From NCBI RefSeq assembly GCF_003937945.1, contig NZ_RSEC01000055.1, forward strand, positions 107,996 through 171,995: a DNA stretch of 64,000 bases, read 5' to 3'. Below the pieces are notes generated by a model. The model saw nothing but the letters and a program-made list of their open reading frames with translations. It did no database searches and was not told the DNA's origin. Every line of letters begins with the position of its first letter. Positions within the stretch are counted from its first letter, which is position 1. Position numbers and translations under genes: made by a program. Of this stretch, positions 1 to 8,511 are shown piece by piece. The stretch is from Amycolatopsis eburnea. Its GTDB lineage: Bacteria; Actinomycetota; Actinomycetes; Mycobacteriales; Pseudonocardiaceae.

Positions 1-1680
1 CGGCGAGCTGGGCTCCTTCTCGACCCACTCGTGCGCCAGGTGCTTGCACGAGCCCGCGGTCGCGGCCGGTGTGCGCAGCTCGCGGCCTTCCACCTCGGGT
101 TCTTCCTCGTCGCGGTCCAGCATGGACTCTTCGATGTCCAGCCGTTCCAGGACGCGCCGCAGGACGTCGTCGTCGGCGCTGCCGCTGTCGCGGGCCTTGA
201 GGAACTGGCGGCGCTCGACGTCGAGCAGCTCCAGCCGCAGCCGCCGGTAGGCGTCGCTCGGGGTCTCGGCCAGCGCGCTCTGCCTGCCGAGCTGCTCCCA
301 CGCCGAGTCGGCGCGGTGCTGCAGCCGGTCGCGCAGGCGCTGGATGATCTCCGGCGGGTCGTCGGGCTGCCGGATCTCCTCCAGCTTCGCCAGCGCCGCG
401 CGGGTCATGTCGTGCAGGACGGCCGCTTCCTGCAGCGCGTCTTCCGCCGGGTCGGGCCGCGGCAGCCGCAGCCGCCGGATGAGCGTCGGCAGCGTCATGC
501 CCTGGACGGCCAGCGTGCCGGCCACGACGACGAACGCGGCGAGCACCAGCACGGCCCGCTGCGGGGTGTCGGCGGGCAGCACGAACGCGGCCGCGAGCGT
601 CACCACCCCGCGCATGCCCGCCCACGAGATCACCGCCGAGTAGCGCCACGGCCAGATCTTCGCCCGGGTCTTGCCGGGCAGCAGCCGCCGTTCGATCCGC
701 TTGACCGTGCCGATGCCGACCAGCCACAGCACCCGGGTCAGGATGGTCGCGCCGAGCACGGCGACGCAGATCCAGGTGAGCGTCAGCAGCGACAGCCCGC
801 TCTCGCCGACCTCCGCGAGGATCCGCCGCAGCTGCAGCCCGATCAGCAGGAAGACCATGTTCTCCAGCAGGAAGGCGATGGTCTGCCAGTTCAGCCGGGA
901 CGCCAGCCGGGTCGAGCCGGACAGGATCTGCGGTGCCTTGTGCCCGAGGATGAGCCCGGCGATGACCACCGCGAGCACGCCGGAGCCGTGGATCGCCTCC
1001 GCCGGGATGTAGGCGATGAACGGCACGGCGAACGACAGCGCGGTGTCGAGCACCGGCTCGTTCAGCCGGGCGCGGATGAACGCGGCCACGAACCCGACGA
1101 CCAGGCCGACCACGGCGCCGCCGATGGCCGCGCGGAAGAAGTCGGCGCCGACCTGCCAGAGGCTGACCGACCCGGCCAGCGCGGCGATGGCTGTGCGGAG
1201 GGCGACCAGCGCGGCGGCGTCGTTGAAGAGGCTCTCGCCTTCGAGCAGCCGGATCAGCTTGCGGGGCATGCCGACGCGGCGGGCGACGACGCTGGCGGCG
1301 ACCGCGTCGGGCGGCGCCACGACCGCGCCGAGCGCGATGCCGCCGGCCAGCGGGAGCCCGGGGATCACCGCCCAGGCGACCACGCCGACGCCGAGCGCGG
1401 TGAACACGACCAGCCCGACCGACATCAGCCCGATCGCCCCGCGGTTCTTCCGGAAGTCGACCAGCGACGTCTGGATCGCCGCCGAGTACAGCAGCGGGGG
1501 CAGCAGGCCGAGCAGCACGACCTCGGGGTCGAGGTGGTACTCGGGGACGCCGGGGACGTACGACGCGACGACCCCGACGACGATCAGGCACAGCGGGGCC
1601 GACCAGTCCAGCCGCCGCGCCACGGCGCTGACGACGAGGACCGTCACGACCAGCGCCACTATCTCTGCCGCGATGTGCAC
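1..1680 (-). CDS. Na+/H+ antiporter, CPA1 family (3' end cut by window edge)
   Basis: A membrane antiporter expected to exchange protons for Na+ or K+. About 560 codons are visible and the reading frame is still open at base 1. The first ~400 residues are a run of hydrophobic segments with CPA1 (PF00999) landmarks: APPDAV at residues 122-127, EGESLFND at 147-154 (ion-binding acidic pair) and MRGVV near 354. A hydrophilic tail follows. The last visible residues (CKHLAHEWVEKEPSSP) look like the opening of a UBP-type zinc finger, which would be a C-terminal fusion; this is inference because the domain is cut. The start chosen is GTG at 1680; a second in-frame GTG lies seven codons in, and no strong ribosome binding site separates them. 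Confidence 0.9.
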   Translation of the reverse strand, partial: MHIAAEIVALVVTVLVVSAVARRLDWSAPLCLIVVGVVASYVPGVPEYHLDPEVVLLGLLPPLLYSAAIQTSLVDFRKNRGAIGLMSVGLVVFTALGVGVVAWAVIPGLPLAGGIALGAVVAPPDAVAASVVARRVGMPRKLIRLLEGESLFNDAAALVALRTAIAALAGSVSLWQVGADFFRAAIGGAVVGLVVGFVAAFIRARLNEPVLDTALSFAVPFIAYIPAEAIHGSGVLAVVIAGLILGHKAPQILSGSTRLASRLNWQTIAFLLENMVFLLIGLQLRRILAEVGESGLSLLTLTWICVAVLGATILTRVLWLVGIGTVKRIERRLLPGKTRAKIWPWRYSAVISWAGMRGVVTLAAAFVLPADTPQRAVLVLAAFVVVAGTLAVQGMTLPTLIRRLRLPRPDPAEDALQEAAVLHDMTRAALAKLEEIRQPDDPPEIIQRLRDRLQHRADSAWEQLGRQSALAETPSDAYRRLRLELLDVERRQFLKARDSGSADDDVLRRVLERLDIEESMLDRDEEEPEVEGRELRTPAATAGSCKHLAHEWVEKEPSSP

Positions 1681-1713
1681 GGGGTAATCATTACCCGCCC
1701 GCCGCGGCGGGCG

Positions 1714-2121
1714 TCACCTGGCCAGCTCGGTGAGCACTTCGGCGACCAGCTGGGTGTCCATGTACTCGGTGATCTCGCGGATCCGGCCGCCGGTGAGCCG
1801 GAAGACGAAGCAGTACCGGTTGTCGTAGCGCGCGCCGGTCTTCGTGGCGACGCTACCCCGCGTTTCGACCACGACGACGTCGTCCTCGGCGACGAAGCGG
1901 CTCGCGGTGCTGGTGTAGGTGCCCTCGAACTGCTCGCCGAGCGGTCCCAGCAGGTCACGGCGGACCGAGTCCTTGCCGACGAAGCTGCCCGACCAGCTGT
2001 TGTGGCCGCTGACGGTCCACGTGACGTCGTCGGCCATGGCCGCGATCAGCGGGCGGATGTCGCCGGTGGCCCAGGCGTCGAAGGCGGTTCTCAGCAGTTG
2101 CTTGTTTTCGGCTGCGCTCAT
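1714..2121 (-). CDS. SnoaL-like / ketosteroid isomerase-related protein
   Basis: A 135-residue protein with the NTF2-like cone fold typical of SnoaL-like proteins: an N-terminal helix (NKQLLRTAFDAWATGD), then LIAAMADDVTWTVSG and a final FRLTGGRIREITEYMDTQLV strand pair. Family members are small isomerases, cyclases or ligand-binding proteins; nothing here fixes the substrate. The start is ATG at 2121. It is transcribed divergently from the carboxylesterase across a 56-base gap and lies just upstream, same strand, of the antiporter. No signal peptide. Function beyond the fold is unknown. Confidence 0.85.
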   Translation of the reverse strand: MSAAENKQLLRTAFDAWATGDIRPLIAAMADDVTWTVSGHNSWSGSFVGKDSVRRDLLGPLGEQFEGTYTSTASRFVAEDDVVVVETRGSVATKTGARYDNRYCFVFRLTGGRIREITEYMDTQLVAEVLTELAR

Positions 2122-2177
2122 GGCTGGTAGTCAACACGCTGGAGCGCGCTCCAGGGCAAGTTCGTAGGCTGGGCCGC

Positions 2178-3569
2178 GTGACGACGGTGGAGATCGCGGC
2201 CGGCGCGCTGCGCGGGACCGAACACGACGGGGTCCGGACGTTCCTCGGCGTCCCCTACGCGGAGCCGCCGGTGGGGGAGCTGCGGTTCCGCGCGCCCCGG
2301 CCGGTGGAGCCGTGGAGCGGCGTCCGGGAAGCGACCGGCTGGGCCCCGCGGGCCCCGCAGCCGGAGCTGACCGGGCGCGGCTTCACCGGCGACGAGGACT
2401 GCCTGTACTTGAACGTCTACGCGCCCGCGGCGCCCGGCTCGTACCCGGTGCTGGTGTGGATCCACGGCGGTGGCGGCGTGATGGGCGCGCCGCACCAGTT
2501 CGACGCGTCCGCGTACGCCCGCGCCGGCGTGGTCGTCGTGACCGTCGGCTACCGGCTCGGCGTGCTCGGGATGCTGCACCTGCCCGGCGTCGCCGACTCG
2601 AACCCGTCCCTGCGCGACCAGGTCGCGGCGCTGGAGTGGGTGCGTGACAACGTCGCCGCGTTCGGGGGCGACCCCGGCCGCGTGACGCTCGCCGGGCAGT
2701 CCAACGGCGGCCGCACCGTCGGGACGCTGCTCGCGGTGCCCGCTACGCGCGGGCTCGTCCACCAGGCGATCGTGCAGAGCGGCACCGGTGTCGGCTCGGT
2801 CGTGCACACCCCGGCCGAAGGCGCCGCGATCGCCTCGGCGGTCCTCGCCGAGCTGGACGCCGTGCCCGAGGACCTCGCCGGTCTCCCCGTGACGCGGATT
2901 CTCGAAGCGCAGCAACGGGTTTCGGCGGTATCCGGGACCAAGGTGACGTACCGCGTGGTCGTCGGCGACGAGCTGCTGCCCGAGCGTCCGCTGGACGCCG
3001 TCCGCGAGGTCCCGCTGCTCATCGGGACGACGGCCGACGAAGAGGACCTGTTCAGCTGGCTGCAGTCGGGTGGCGCGAAGCTGCTCGGCGTCGGCTCGAC
3101 GATGCTGAGTCCCGAGGAGATCGAGAAGGCCGTCGCAGCGTATAACGACCTATTCGACTGGCCCGAGGACCAGATCCGCAACCGGGCGCTGACGGCGGGG
3201 GACTGGTGGATCCCGGCGATCCGCTTCGCCGAAAAGCAGCCGGACGCCTGGATGTACCGGCTGGACTGGCGCATCGCCCCGCGCGGCAAGGGACTCGGCG
3301 CGGTGCACGGGCTCGACCTGCCGCTGGTGTTCGACGACATCCGCAACCGCAACTGGCGCTTCCTCTTCGCCGGCCGGACGTTCCCGGCCGAGCGGATGCA
3401 GGCGATGGCGACGGAGATGTTCGCCGCGTGGGTCCGCTTCATCGCCACGGGCGACCCGGGCTGGCCCCGCTACACCCCCGAAGACCGCGTCACGCACCTC
3501 TTCGACGACGTCTCGACGACGGTCTCCGACCCCGACCGCGCCCAGCGCCTCCTCTGGGACTCCCTCTGA
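2178..3569 (+). CDS. Type-B carboxylesterase family hydrolase
   Basis: A 463-residue alpha/beta hydrolase of the carboxylesterase/para-nitrobenzyl esterase family (PF00135). Landmarks in order are the N-terminal GxxxFLGVPYAEPP stretch, EDCLYLNVYAP, the oxyanion-hole glycines (IHGGGGVMG), the nucleophile elbow GQSNGG (usual form GESAGG, but still GxSxG), an acidic residue in GTTADEEDLF, and the catalytic His in AVHGLDLPLVF. No signal peptide, so probably cytoplasmic. The start is GTG. It converges with csxA; a 57-base palindrome fills the gap. The substrate is not predictable; esters of small carboxylic acids are typical. Confidence 0.92.
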   Translation: MTTVEIAAGALRGTEHDGVRTFLGVPYAEPPVGELRFRAPRPVEPWSGVREATGWAPRAPQPELTGRGFTGDEDCLYLNVYAPAAPGSYPVLVWIHGGGGVMGAPHQFDASAYARAGVVVVTVGYRLGVLGMLHLPGVADSNPSLRDQVAALEWVRDNVAAFGGDPGRVTLAGQSNGGRTVGTLLAVPATRGLVHQAIVQSGTGVGSVVHTPAEGAAIASAVLAELDAVPEDLAGLPVTRILEAQQRVSAVSGTKVTYRVVVGDELLPERPLDAVREVPLLIGTTADEEDLFSWLQSGGAKLLGVGSTMLSPEEIEKAVAAYNDLFDWPEDQIRNRALTAGDWWIPAIRFAEKQPDAWMYRLDWRIAPRGKGLGAVHGLDLPLVFDDIRNRNWRFLFAGRTFPAERMQAMATEMFAAWVRFIATGDPGWPRYTPEDRVTHLFDDVSTTVSDPDRAQRLLWDSL

Positions 3570-3626
3570 GTGCCGTTAAGGCCACCTTACGGGCGTCAGA
3601 CGCCCGTAAGGTGGCCTTGACGGCAC
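3570..3626. repeat. Long palindrome between convergent genes (terminator-like repeat)
   Basis: Two 27-base arms (3570-3596 and 3600-3626) separated by the loop CAG pair with a single mismatch. The element sits exactly in the gap between the convergent esterase and csxA genes, touching the esterase stop codon. It can fold equally on both strands, so a bidirectional terminator or a dispersed palindromic repeat are both plausible. Confidence 0.85.
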
Positions 3627-3632
3627 TTTGCG

Positions 3633-6600
3633 CTAGAGGGTGATCTTGTCGACGTTCGGGCCGCCGTTGGCGGTCGTCGCGGTCGCCTTGATCTGGGAGG
3701 TGCCCGCCGGCAGCGTGACCGGGACCGTGACCGTCTGCCACGTGTCCCAGTTGCCGGTGCCGCCGAAGGCCACCCCGGACGCCACCTTCGTACCGTTGAC
3801 CGAGATGTCCATCGGGCGGTTCGTCGTGGTGCCGTTGGCGAACCGCAGGACGACGTTCGCCGGTCCCGCCGCGGCCGCGGTCACGGTGAACTCCACCGCG
3901 CTGCCGGTCGCGTTGTCGTAGTTGACGAACCCGGTGCCCGTGTAGCCCAGGTGGTTGGACTCCGCGACGCCGTTGATGATCGTCGCGTCCTCGGCCTGGT
4001 AGTCGGCAGGCGTCCCGGGGCCCGCCGTGCCGTCCGCCGGGATCGTCTTCGTCCCGGTGTTCCAGCCCGCGACCCGCACGGACGGCTTGGCGCCCTTGAG
4101 GTCCGCGGTCCGGTACGTCGCCGTCAGCGTGGCCGACTCACCCGGCCAGAGGCTGACCTGGTTGTCGGTCCACCGCACCGGCAGCACCGGCGCGCCCGCC
4201 GCGCCGACCACGTGCGCGTCGACGAAGAACGCCGGCACCTTGCCGGACGCCGGGTTCGTCAGCGTCACCTTGGTGGTCGTGGTGCCGTCGGCGTTCGCCG
4301 TCGAGGTGGCGGTCGACCCCAGCGATACCTGGGCGAGGCCGTTCAGCCCGGACAGGTCCGCGTAGGCCGACTGCGGCGTGTAGTACCAGTCGCTCGCGCC
4401 CCAGTTCAGCGTGTCGGCCTTGGTGGACAGCCAGTACACGTTGCGGCTGACCTCCTTGCCCGAGGAGTCGGTGAGCACCAGCTTCGCCAGGTACGTCGTC
4501 GACAGCCCGCTCACCGAGCCGATGGTCAGCGCGGTCGTCTTCGCGCCGTCGCCGCCCACGGACACGGCCTTCGACTGGTCGTACTTCGCGGTCCCGTCCA
4601 GGTTGAACAACTGCACGCGGGCGGTGAGGCCCGACGCCGCGTCGTGGTTGTGGTTGACCACCACGACGGACTTCGTGTCGTACGAGTACTGGATGTGCAG
4701 CGGCTCGTTCGCCTTCTTGGCCCCGAAGTAGGAGCCGTTCTGGTCGAGGTAGGCGTCGAACAGCTGCCAGTGCAGCGACGTCCAGCCGCTGTTGAGCATC
4801 CAGTAGATGATCCCGGTGGCCGGGTTCGTGCCGTCGCTGAAGTTGCGCGAGTGCGACTCGAACTCGGCGCGCACGTTCTCGTACTGCGCCAGCTGCGCCT
4901 TCCGGACGTAGTCGTCGAGGCTCGCGGGCTTGCCGTAGCGGTTGGTGAGCGCGTCACCGAAGAGCTTCAGGTTGCCGAACGTCGAGGACGAGGACCGGTG
5001 GTACTGCGTGGCCGACGGATTCTTCCACAGCGTGTCCAGCTCACCGGCCGACATCATCCGCTTGAGCGTGTCCATGGTCGGGATGTCCGGCCCGGCACTG
5101 GTTTCGGAGTTGAAGCTCCACGCGCCGCCGAGGTCGCTGTGCGCCTTGTCGTACCAGTAGTTCGGCGGGACGTAGTCGTACGGCCCGTTCATCTTCATGC
5201 CGGACGACCCGAGCTGCGGCGACGACTTCGCCGACGCGGCCGGGACCACCGGGGTGGGCCAGTCCGCGGCGCTCAGCGCGTCGAGGTAGTTCTTCTCGAT
5301 CGTCGCGTCGGGCGCGAAGTCGCTGCCGATGAGGAAGGAGATGACGCTCGGGTGGTCGCGCAGCCGCTCGGCCTCCGCGGTCATCGACGCCTTCGCGACC
5401 GGGTAGTCCGCGGCCGTCCACGGGTCACCCTTCTCCTCGCCGTTGACCTGGCCCTCCCACTTGTCGCAGCACTCCCAGCCGGGCAGCGTCAGCACGCCCA
5501 TCCGGTCGGCGAGGTCGAAGAACTCGTCCGGCTCGATGTGCCCCTCCAGGCGCACGGTGTTGAGCCCGAGGTCCTTGACGTAGGCCAGCTTGTCGGCCGC
5601 GTACTGCTCGTTCCAGCGCAGGAACAGGTCCGGCGAGTAGCCGCCGCCCTTGATCAGCAGCGGGCGCCCGTTGATCGTGTACGCCCGGCCGCCGCTGGAG
5701 TTCTTGTTCGCCGTCACCGTGCGCACGCCGAAGCTGGAGTGCGAGGTGTCCGACGCCGTCCCGCCGACGGCCGCGGTCAGGTCGAGGTCGTAGAGCGGCT
5801 GCCCGCCCATCCCGGCAGGCCACCAGACCTGCGGGTTGTCGATCCCGATCACCGGGAAGGTGACGGTCTTCTTCTCCTTGGCAGCCAGGGAGATGGTCTG
5901 GCTGATCGGTTTGCCGGCGACCGTGCCGGAGACGGTCGTGGACACGGCGGCCGCGGAGTCGTTGCGGACGTCGGCCTTCACCGTCAGGTCGGCGTGGGAC
6001 AGGCCGGTCAGCTTCGTCACGACGTGGCCGCCGCGCAGCGCCACCGGGCCGCTGCGCCGGACGAGGACGTCCCGCACGATGCCCATGTTCTGGTCCGGCG
6101 GGGTCTGGGCCCAGTCGATCCAGCCCATCGACAGGTCCTTGTTCGGGTCGTTCGGGTAGACCTTGAACGCGACGCTGTTCGTGCCCGCCTTCACCAGCGA
6201 GGTGATGTCGAGGTCGTGGCGCGTGTAGGCGCCGGTGACCTGCGTCTTGTCGGCGACGCGCGTCCCGTTGACCCAGACGTCGGCCTTGGACAGCACGCCG
6301 CTGAAGTCGAGGTAGGTCCGCTGGGTGGTGTCGGCGACGGTGAGGTCGGTGCGGTACCACCACGGGACCTGGAAGTCCGCGACCGGCACGTTCTTCATGT
6401 TCGTCGAGTAGAACGGGTCGGCGTACTTGCCGTTGGCCAGCAGGCCGGCGTAGACGGTCGAGCGCGGGCCGACCGGGTACCAGCCGGACGTGTTGTACCC
6501 CGGCTTGGAGACCGCCGAGTCGTCGCTGACCTGCGCCGACGTCTGGATCAGGAAGCCGGGGACGGCGGTGGCCGGGCTCGCGGCCGCGACCGTCGCTCTC

Positions 6601-6707
6601 GCCTGCTCCTGCCCGGTGGCGGCGGGGGTGGCCGCCCCGCTCACCGCGACGGCCAAGGCGACCGCCGACAGCAGCGTCGTCCGTGTTCTTCTCTGCCGAT
6701 GACTCAC
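3633..6707 (-). CDS. csxA: Exo-beta-D-glucosaminidase, GH2, with C-terminal CBM
   Basis: A secreted enzyme that removes glucosamine units from the non-reducing end of chitosan oligomers. The 1024-residue protein matches recalled CsxA of Amycolatopsis orientalis along its whole length with a constant small offset. It has a signal peptide (~1-33), GH2 sugar-binding and immunoglobulin-like domains (~55-340), a TIM barrel with WECCDKWEGQVNGEEKG, acid/base Asp463 in GSDFAPD and nucleophile Glu535 in SFNSETSAG, further beta domains, and a CBM35/CBM6-type module from ~900 (DYQAEDATI to GGPNVDKITL). Start ATG, preceded by GGAGGCGCG. A CsnR-like palindrome lies 44 bases upstream of the start. Convergent with the esterase. 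Confidence 0.96.
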   Translation of the reverse strand: MSHRQRRTRTTLLSAVALAVAVSGAATPAATGQEQARATVAAASPATAVPGFLIQTSAQVSDDSAVSKPGYNTSGWYPVGPRSTVYAGLLANGKYADPFYSTNMKNVPVADFQVPWWYRTDLTVADTTQRTYLDFSGVLSKADVWVNGTRVADKTQVTGAYTRHDLDITSLVKAGTNSVAFKVYPNDPNKDLSMGWIDWAQTPPDQNMGIVRDVLVRRSGPVALRGGHVVTKLTGLSHADLTVKADVRNDSAAAVSTTVSGTVAGKPISQTISLAAKEKKTVTFPVIGIDNPQVWWPAGMGGQPLYDLDLTAAVGGTASDTSHSSFGVRTVTANKNSSGGRAYTINGRPLLIKGGGYSPDLFLRWNEQYAADKLAYVKDLGLNTVRLEGHIEPDEFFDLADRMGVLTLPGWECCDKWEGQVNGEEKGDPWTAADYPVAKASMTAEAERLRDHPSVISFLIGSDFAPDATIEKNYLDALSAADWPTPVVPAASAKSSPQLGSSGMKMNGPYDYVPPNYWYDKAHSDLGGAWSFNSETSAGPDIPTMDTLKRMMSAGELDTLWKNPSATQYHRSSSSTFGNLKLFGDALTNRYGKPASLDDYVRKAQLAQYENVRAEFESHSRNFSDGTNPATGIIYWMLNSGWTSLHWQLFDAYLDQNGSYFGAKKANEPLHIQYSYDTKSVVVVNHNHDAASGLTARVQLFNLDGTAKYDQSKAVSVGGDGAKTTALTIGSVSGLSTTYLAKLVLTDSSGKEVSRNVYWLSTKADTLNWGASDWYYTPQSAYADLSGLNGLAQVSLGSTATSTANADGTTTTKVTLTNPASGKVPAFFVDAHVVGAAGAPVLPVRWTDNQVSLWPGESATLTATYRTADLKGAKPSVRVAGWNTGTKTIPADGTAGPGTPADYQAEDATIINGVAESNHLGYTGTGFVNYDNATGSAVEFTVTAAAAGPANVVLRFANGTTTNRPMDISVNGTKVASGVAFGGTGNWDTWQTVTVPVTLPAGTSQIKATATTANGGPNVDKITL

Positions 6708-6750
6708 TAGCGCGCCTCCTAGGCACCGCGGCGGCGAGGGACGGGTTTTC

Positions 6751-6769
6751 GTTAGTAAAGTTCCCTAAC
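6751..6769. promoter_or_regulatory. Palindromic operator upstream of csxA (CsnR/ROK-like)
   Basis: GTTAGTAAAGTTCCCTAAC is an inverted repeat with seven of nine pairs matching. As I recall, streptomycete chitosanase genes carry a palindrome built on AGGAAAGTTTCCT that is bound by the ROK-family repressor CsnR. The core AAGTT and the GTTAG/CTAAC flanks fit that pattern. This suggests that csxA is induced by chitosan oligomers; the regulator itself is not in the window. Confidence 0.6.
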
Positions 6770-6821
6770 AATTGCGGACGATCGTAGCGGGCCGATCACG
6801 CGGAGAACAGGGGCGTTTCGG

Positions 6822-8054
6822 TCAGACCCGGGCCGCCTGCCACGCCGCCGCGGCACGCAGGGCCAGCAGGAGCGGCAGGGAGCCGTCCTCCCAAAGCCGT
6901 TGAGGAAGTGCCTCGCTGAGCGGGACACCGTCGGCCAGCGCGGCGCCGATCGCGGCGAGGTCGACGTCGAAGAGCGTCAGGCCGGCGCTGTAGAGCCGCT
7001 CGCCGCTGACCGGCCGGCGCCGGGCGACCTCTGCGCTGTCGACGGCCAGCTCGGTGAGCCCGAAGAACTCCGGCTTGGCGCCGCGGTCCATCCAGCGGGC
7101 GAACCCGACGACCTTCGTCCCGCGGACGTCGTCGGGCGTGAGGCCGCTTTCCTCGCACAGCTCGCGCTCCATCCCGGCGCGGACCGCGGTGTGCAGCAGG
7201 CGTCGCGCGCCGCCGTCCGGCGTGCGCAGGTCGCGCGGTTCGAGCGAGCCGCTGCCCGACGGCGCGAGCAGCAGTCCGCTCACGGCGTTGAGCGCCGACT
7301 GCCGGACGGTGACGAGCTTGCCGTCGGTGGTGAACGCGACCGTGGAGACGCCGACGTGGTCGGCCAGTGAGCTGCTGCTCAGCTCGCGCAGCGCGCCCGC
7401 GGAGTCGGTGAGCTCGGCCTTGCGCAGGTCGTACTCCTCGCCGGTGCCGGTGCGGGTGATGCGCAGGGTGCCGAGCTCGTTCGAGCAGACGGCGTCGAAG
7501 AACCGGGCGCGGTGCAGCCGGATCGGCGCGGGCCGCGCCCCGGCGGCGGGCAGCGGGTCGCCGCGCATGCCGACGACGGGGCCGTTGAACAGCAGCCGGC
7601 CGCGGGCCCGCAGCGGGAGGACGTGCGGCGCGGTCGCCTTGAGCGACGCCGGCAGCCGGTAGGGCTCCTCGGCGACCTCGATGGTGTGCCGCCCGGTCCA
7701 GAGGTCGCGGTCGATCGCGGCGCTGACCAGCGCGGTTCCCCGGGCGGGCACGGCGACGTACTCGGCTTGCGGGTACGCCGACGGCGGCGGCAGCTCCGCG
7801 GTGGGGAAGGGCGCGGCGATGGTCGTGAACTCGAACCCGGCCCACCGGCGGCGCAGCAGCCGCACGTCCCGGGTGAAGGTGGTGACGCCGAGAGCGAGCG
7901 CGACGACCGAGAGCACCACGCCGATCGCGCTCGGCAGGATGGTGACGACCCCGAGCAGCACCCCGAGCCCCGACGCGGCGAGCGGCCATTCCCGGGCGCC
8001 GAGGAAGCCGAGGTAGTCCGCCTTGGCCCGGGCGCGGCGCGTCAGTTTTCCCAT
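6822..8054 (-). CDS. Membrane-anchored protein with a Nudix-like box, function unknown
   Basis: About 410 residues. Near the N-terminus (~25-65) are two hydrophobic helices (LAASGLGVLLGVVTILPSAI and GVVLSVVALALGVTTF). A long soluble region follows, without a family I recognise. Around residue 300 the segment RELCEESGL fits the second half of the Nudix box (REUXEEXGU), but the preceding Gly and Glu spacing is degenerate, so hydrolase activity is doubtful. The start chosen is ATG at 8054; GTG at 8072 is an alternative, neither with a strong ribosome binding site. Neighbours are csxA downstream and a YchJ-type gene upstream, both on the same strand. No function is proposed. Confidence 0.8.
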   Translation of the reverse strand: MGKLTRRARAKADYLGFLGAREWPLAASGLGVLLGVVTILPSAIGVVLSVVALALGVTTFTRDVRLLRRRWAGFEFTTIAAPFPTAELPPPSAYPQAEYVAVPARGTALVSAAIDRDLWTGRHTIEVAEEPYRLPASLKATAPHVLPLRARGRLLFNGPVVGMRGDPLPAAGARPAPIRLHRARFFDAVCSNELGTLRITRTGTGEEYDLRKAELTDSAGALRELSSSSLADHVGVSTVAFTTDGKLVTVRQSALNAVSGLLLAPSGSGSLEPRDLRTPDGGARRLLHTAVRAGMERELCEESGLTPDDVRGTKVVGFARWMDRGAKPEFFGLTELAVDSAEVARRRPVSGERLYSAGLTLFDVDLAAIGAALADGVPLSEALPQRLWEDGSLPLLLALRAAAAWQAARV

Positions 8055-8098
8055 CGCCGCACTGTTTAGCACGACGGCGGCGGTGCGCGGGACGGGTT

Positions 8099-8479
8099 TC
8101 AGGCTTCGGCGTCGAGGTAGACCCAGTGGCCGTCGTCACGCCGGAAGCGGCTGTTCTCCTCCAGGACCCCGTCGCGCCCGCGGTGGCGGTAGTGCGCCCG
8201 GAACTCGACCGTGCCCTCGGCGTGCAGCAGGCCCCCGCCGGTGCGCCCGAGGATCTCCAGCCGAGTCCACTCCTGACCGGGATCGAGGTCCAATCGCCGC
8301 GGCCGGGTGTCCGGGTGCCAGGTCCGCAGCAGATACGCGGTGTCGCCGACGGCGAAGGCACTGAACCGCGACCGCATCAGCAGTTCGGCCGTCGGCGCGG
8401 CGAGCGCCCCGGTGTGGAACCGGCCGCAGCAGGCGGCGTAGGACTCGGCGAGACCACACGGGCAGGGGGCGGGAGGCAC
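8099..8479 (-). CDS. YchJ family protein with SEC-C zinc motif
   Basis: A 126-residue protein of the UPF0225/YchJ family. The N-terminus has the SEC-C-type zinc-binding cluster CPCG...YAACCGRFHTG; then comes AELLMRSRFSAFAVGDTAYLLRTWHP, the conserved YchJ segment, and an NTF2-like body ending ENSRFRRDDGHWVYLDA. The family is widespread but of unknown role. The start is GTG at 8479, placed so that the conserved CPCG begins at residue 5; no clear ribosome binding site. The frame stays open further upstream into rnhA, but that extension has no conserved sequence. Confidence 0.88.
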   Translation of the reverse strand: MPPAPCPCGLAESYAACCGRFHTGALAAPTAELLMRSRFSAFAVGDTAYLLRTWHPDTRPRRLDLDPGQEWTRLEILGRTGGGLLHAEGTVEFRAHYRHRGRDGVLEENSRFRRDDGHWVYLDAEA

Positions 8480-8511
8480 CGGGGAATTGTGCCACGACCG
8501 TCCAATGGGGA

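Noticed and set aside
31..2130. A 699-codon plus-strand frame opposite the antiporter
   Set aside because: The minus strand encodes a clear CPA1 antiporter and SnoaL-like protein; the plus frame is low-complexity.
6710..6800. A DasR site before csxA
   Set aside because: Looked for TGGTCTAGACCA-like sequence and found none; only the CsnR-like palindrome is present.
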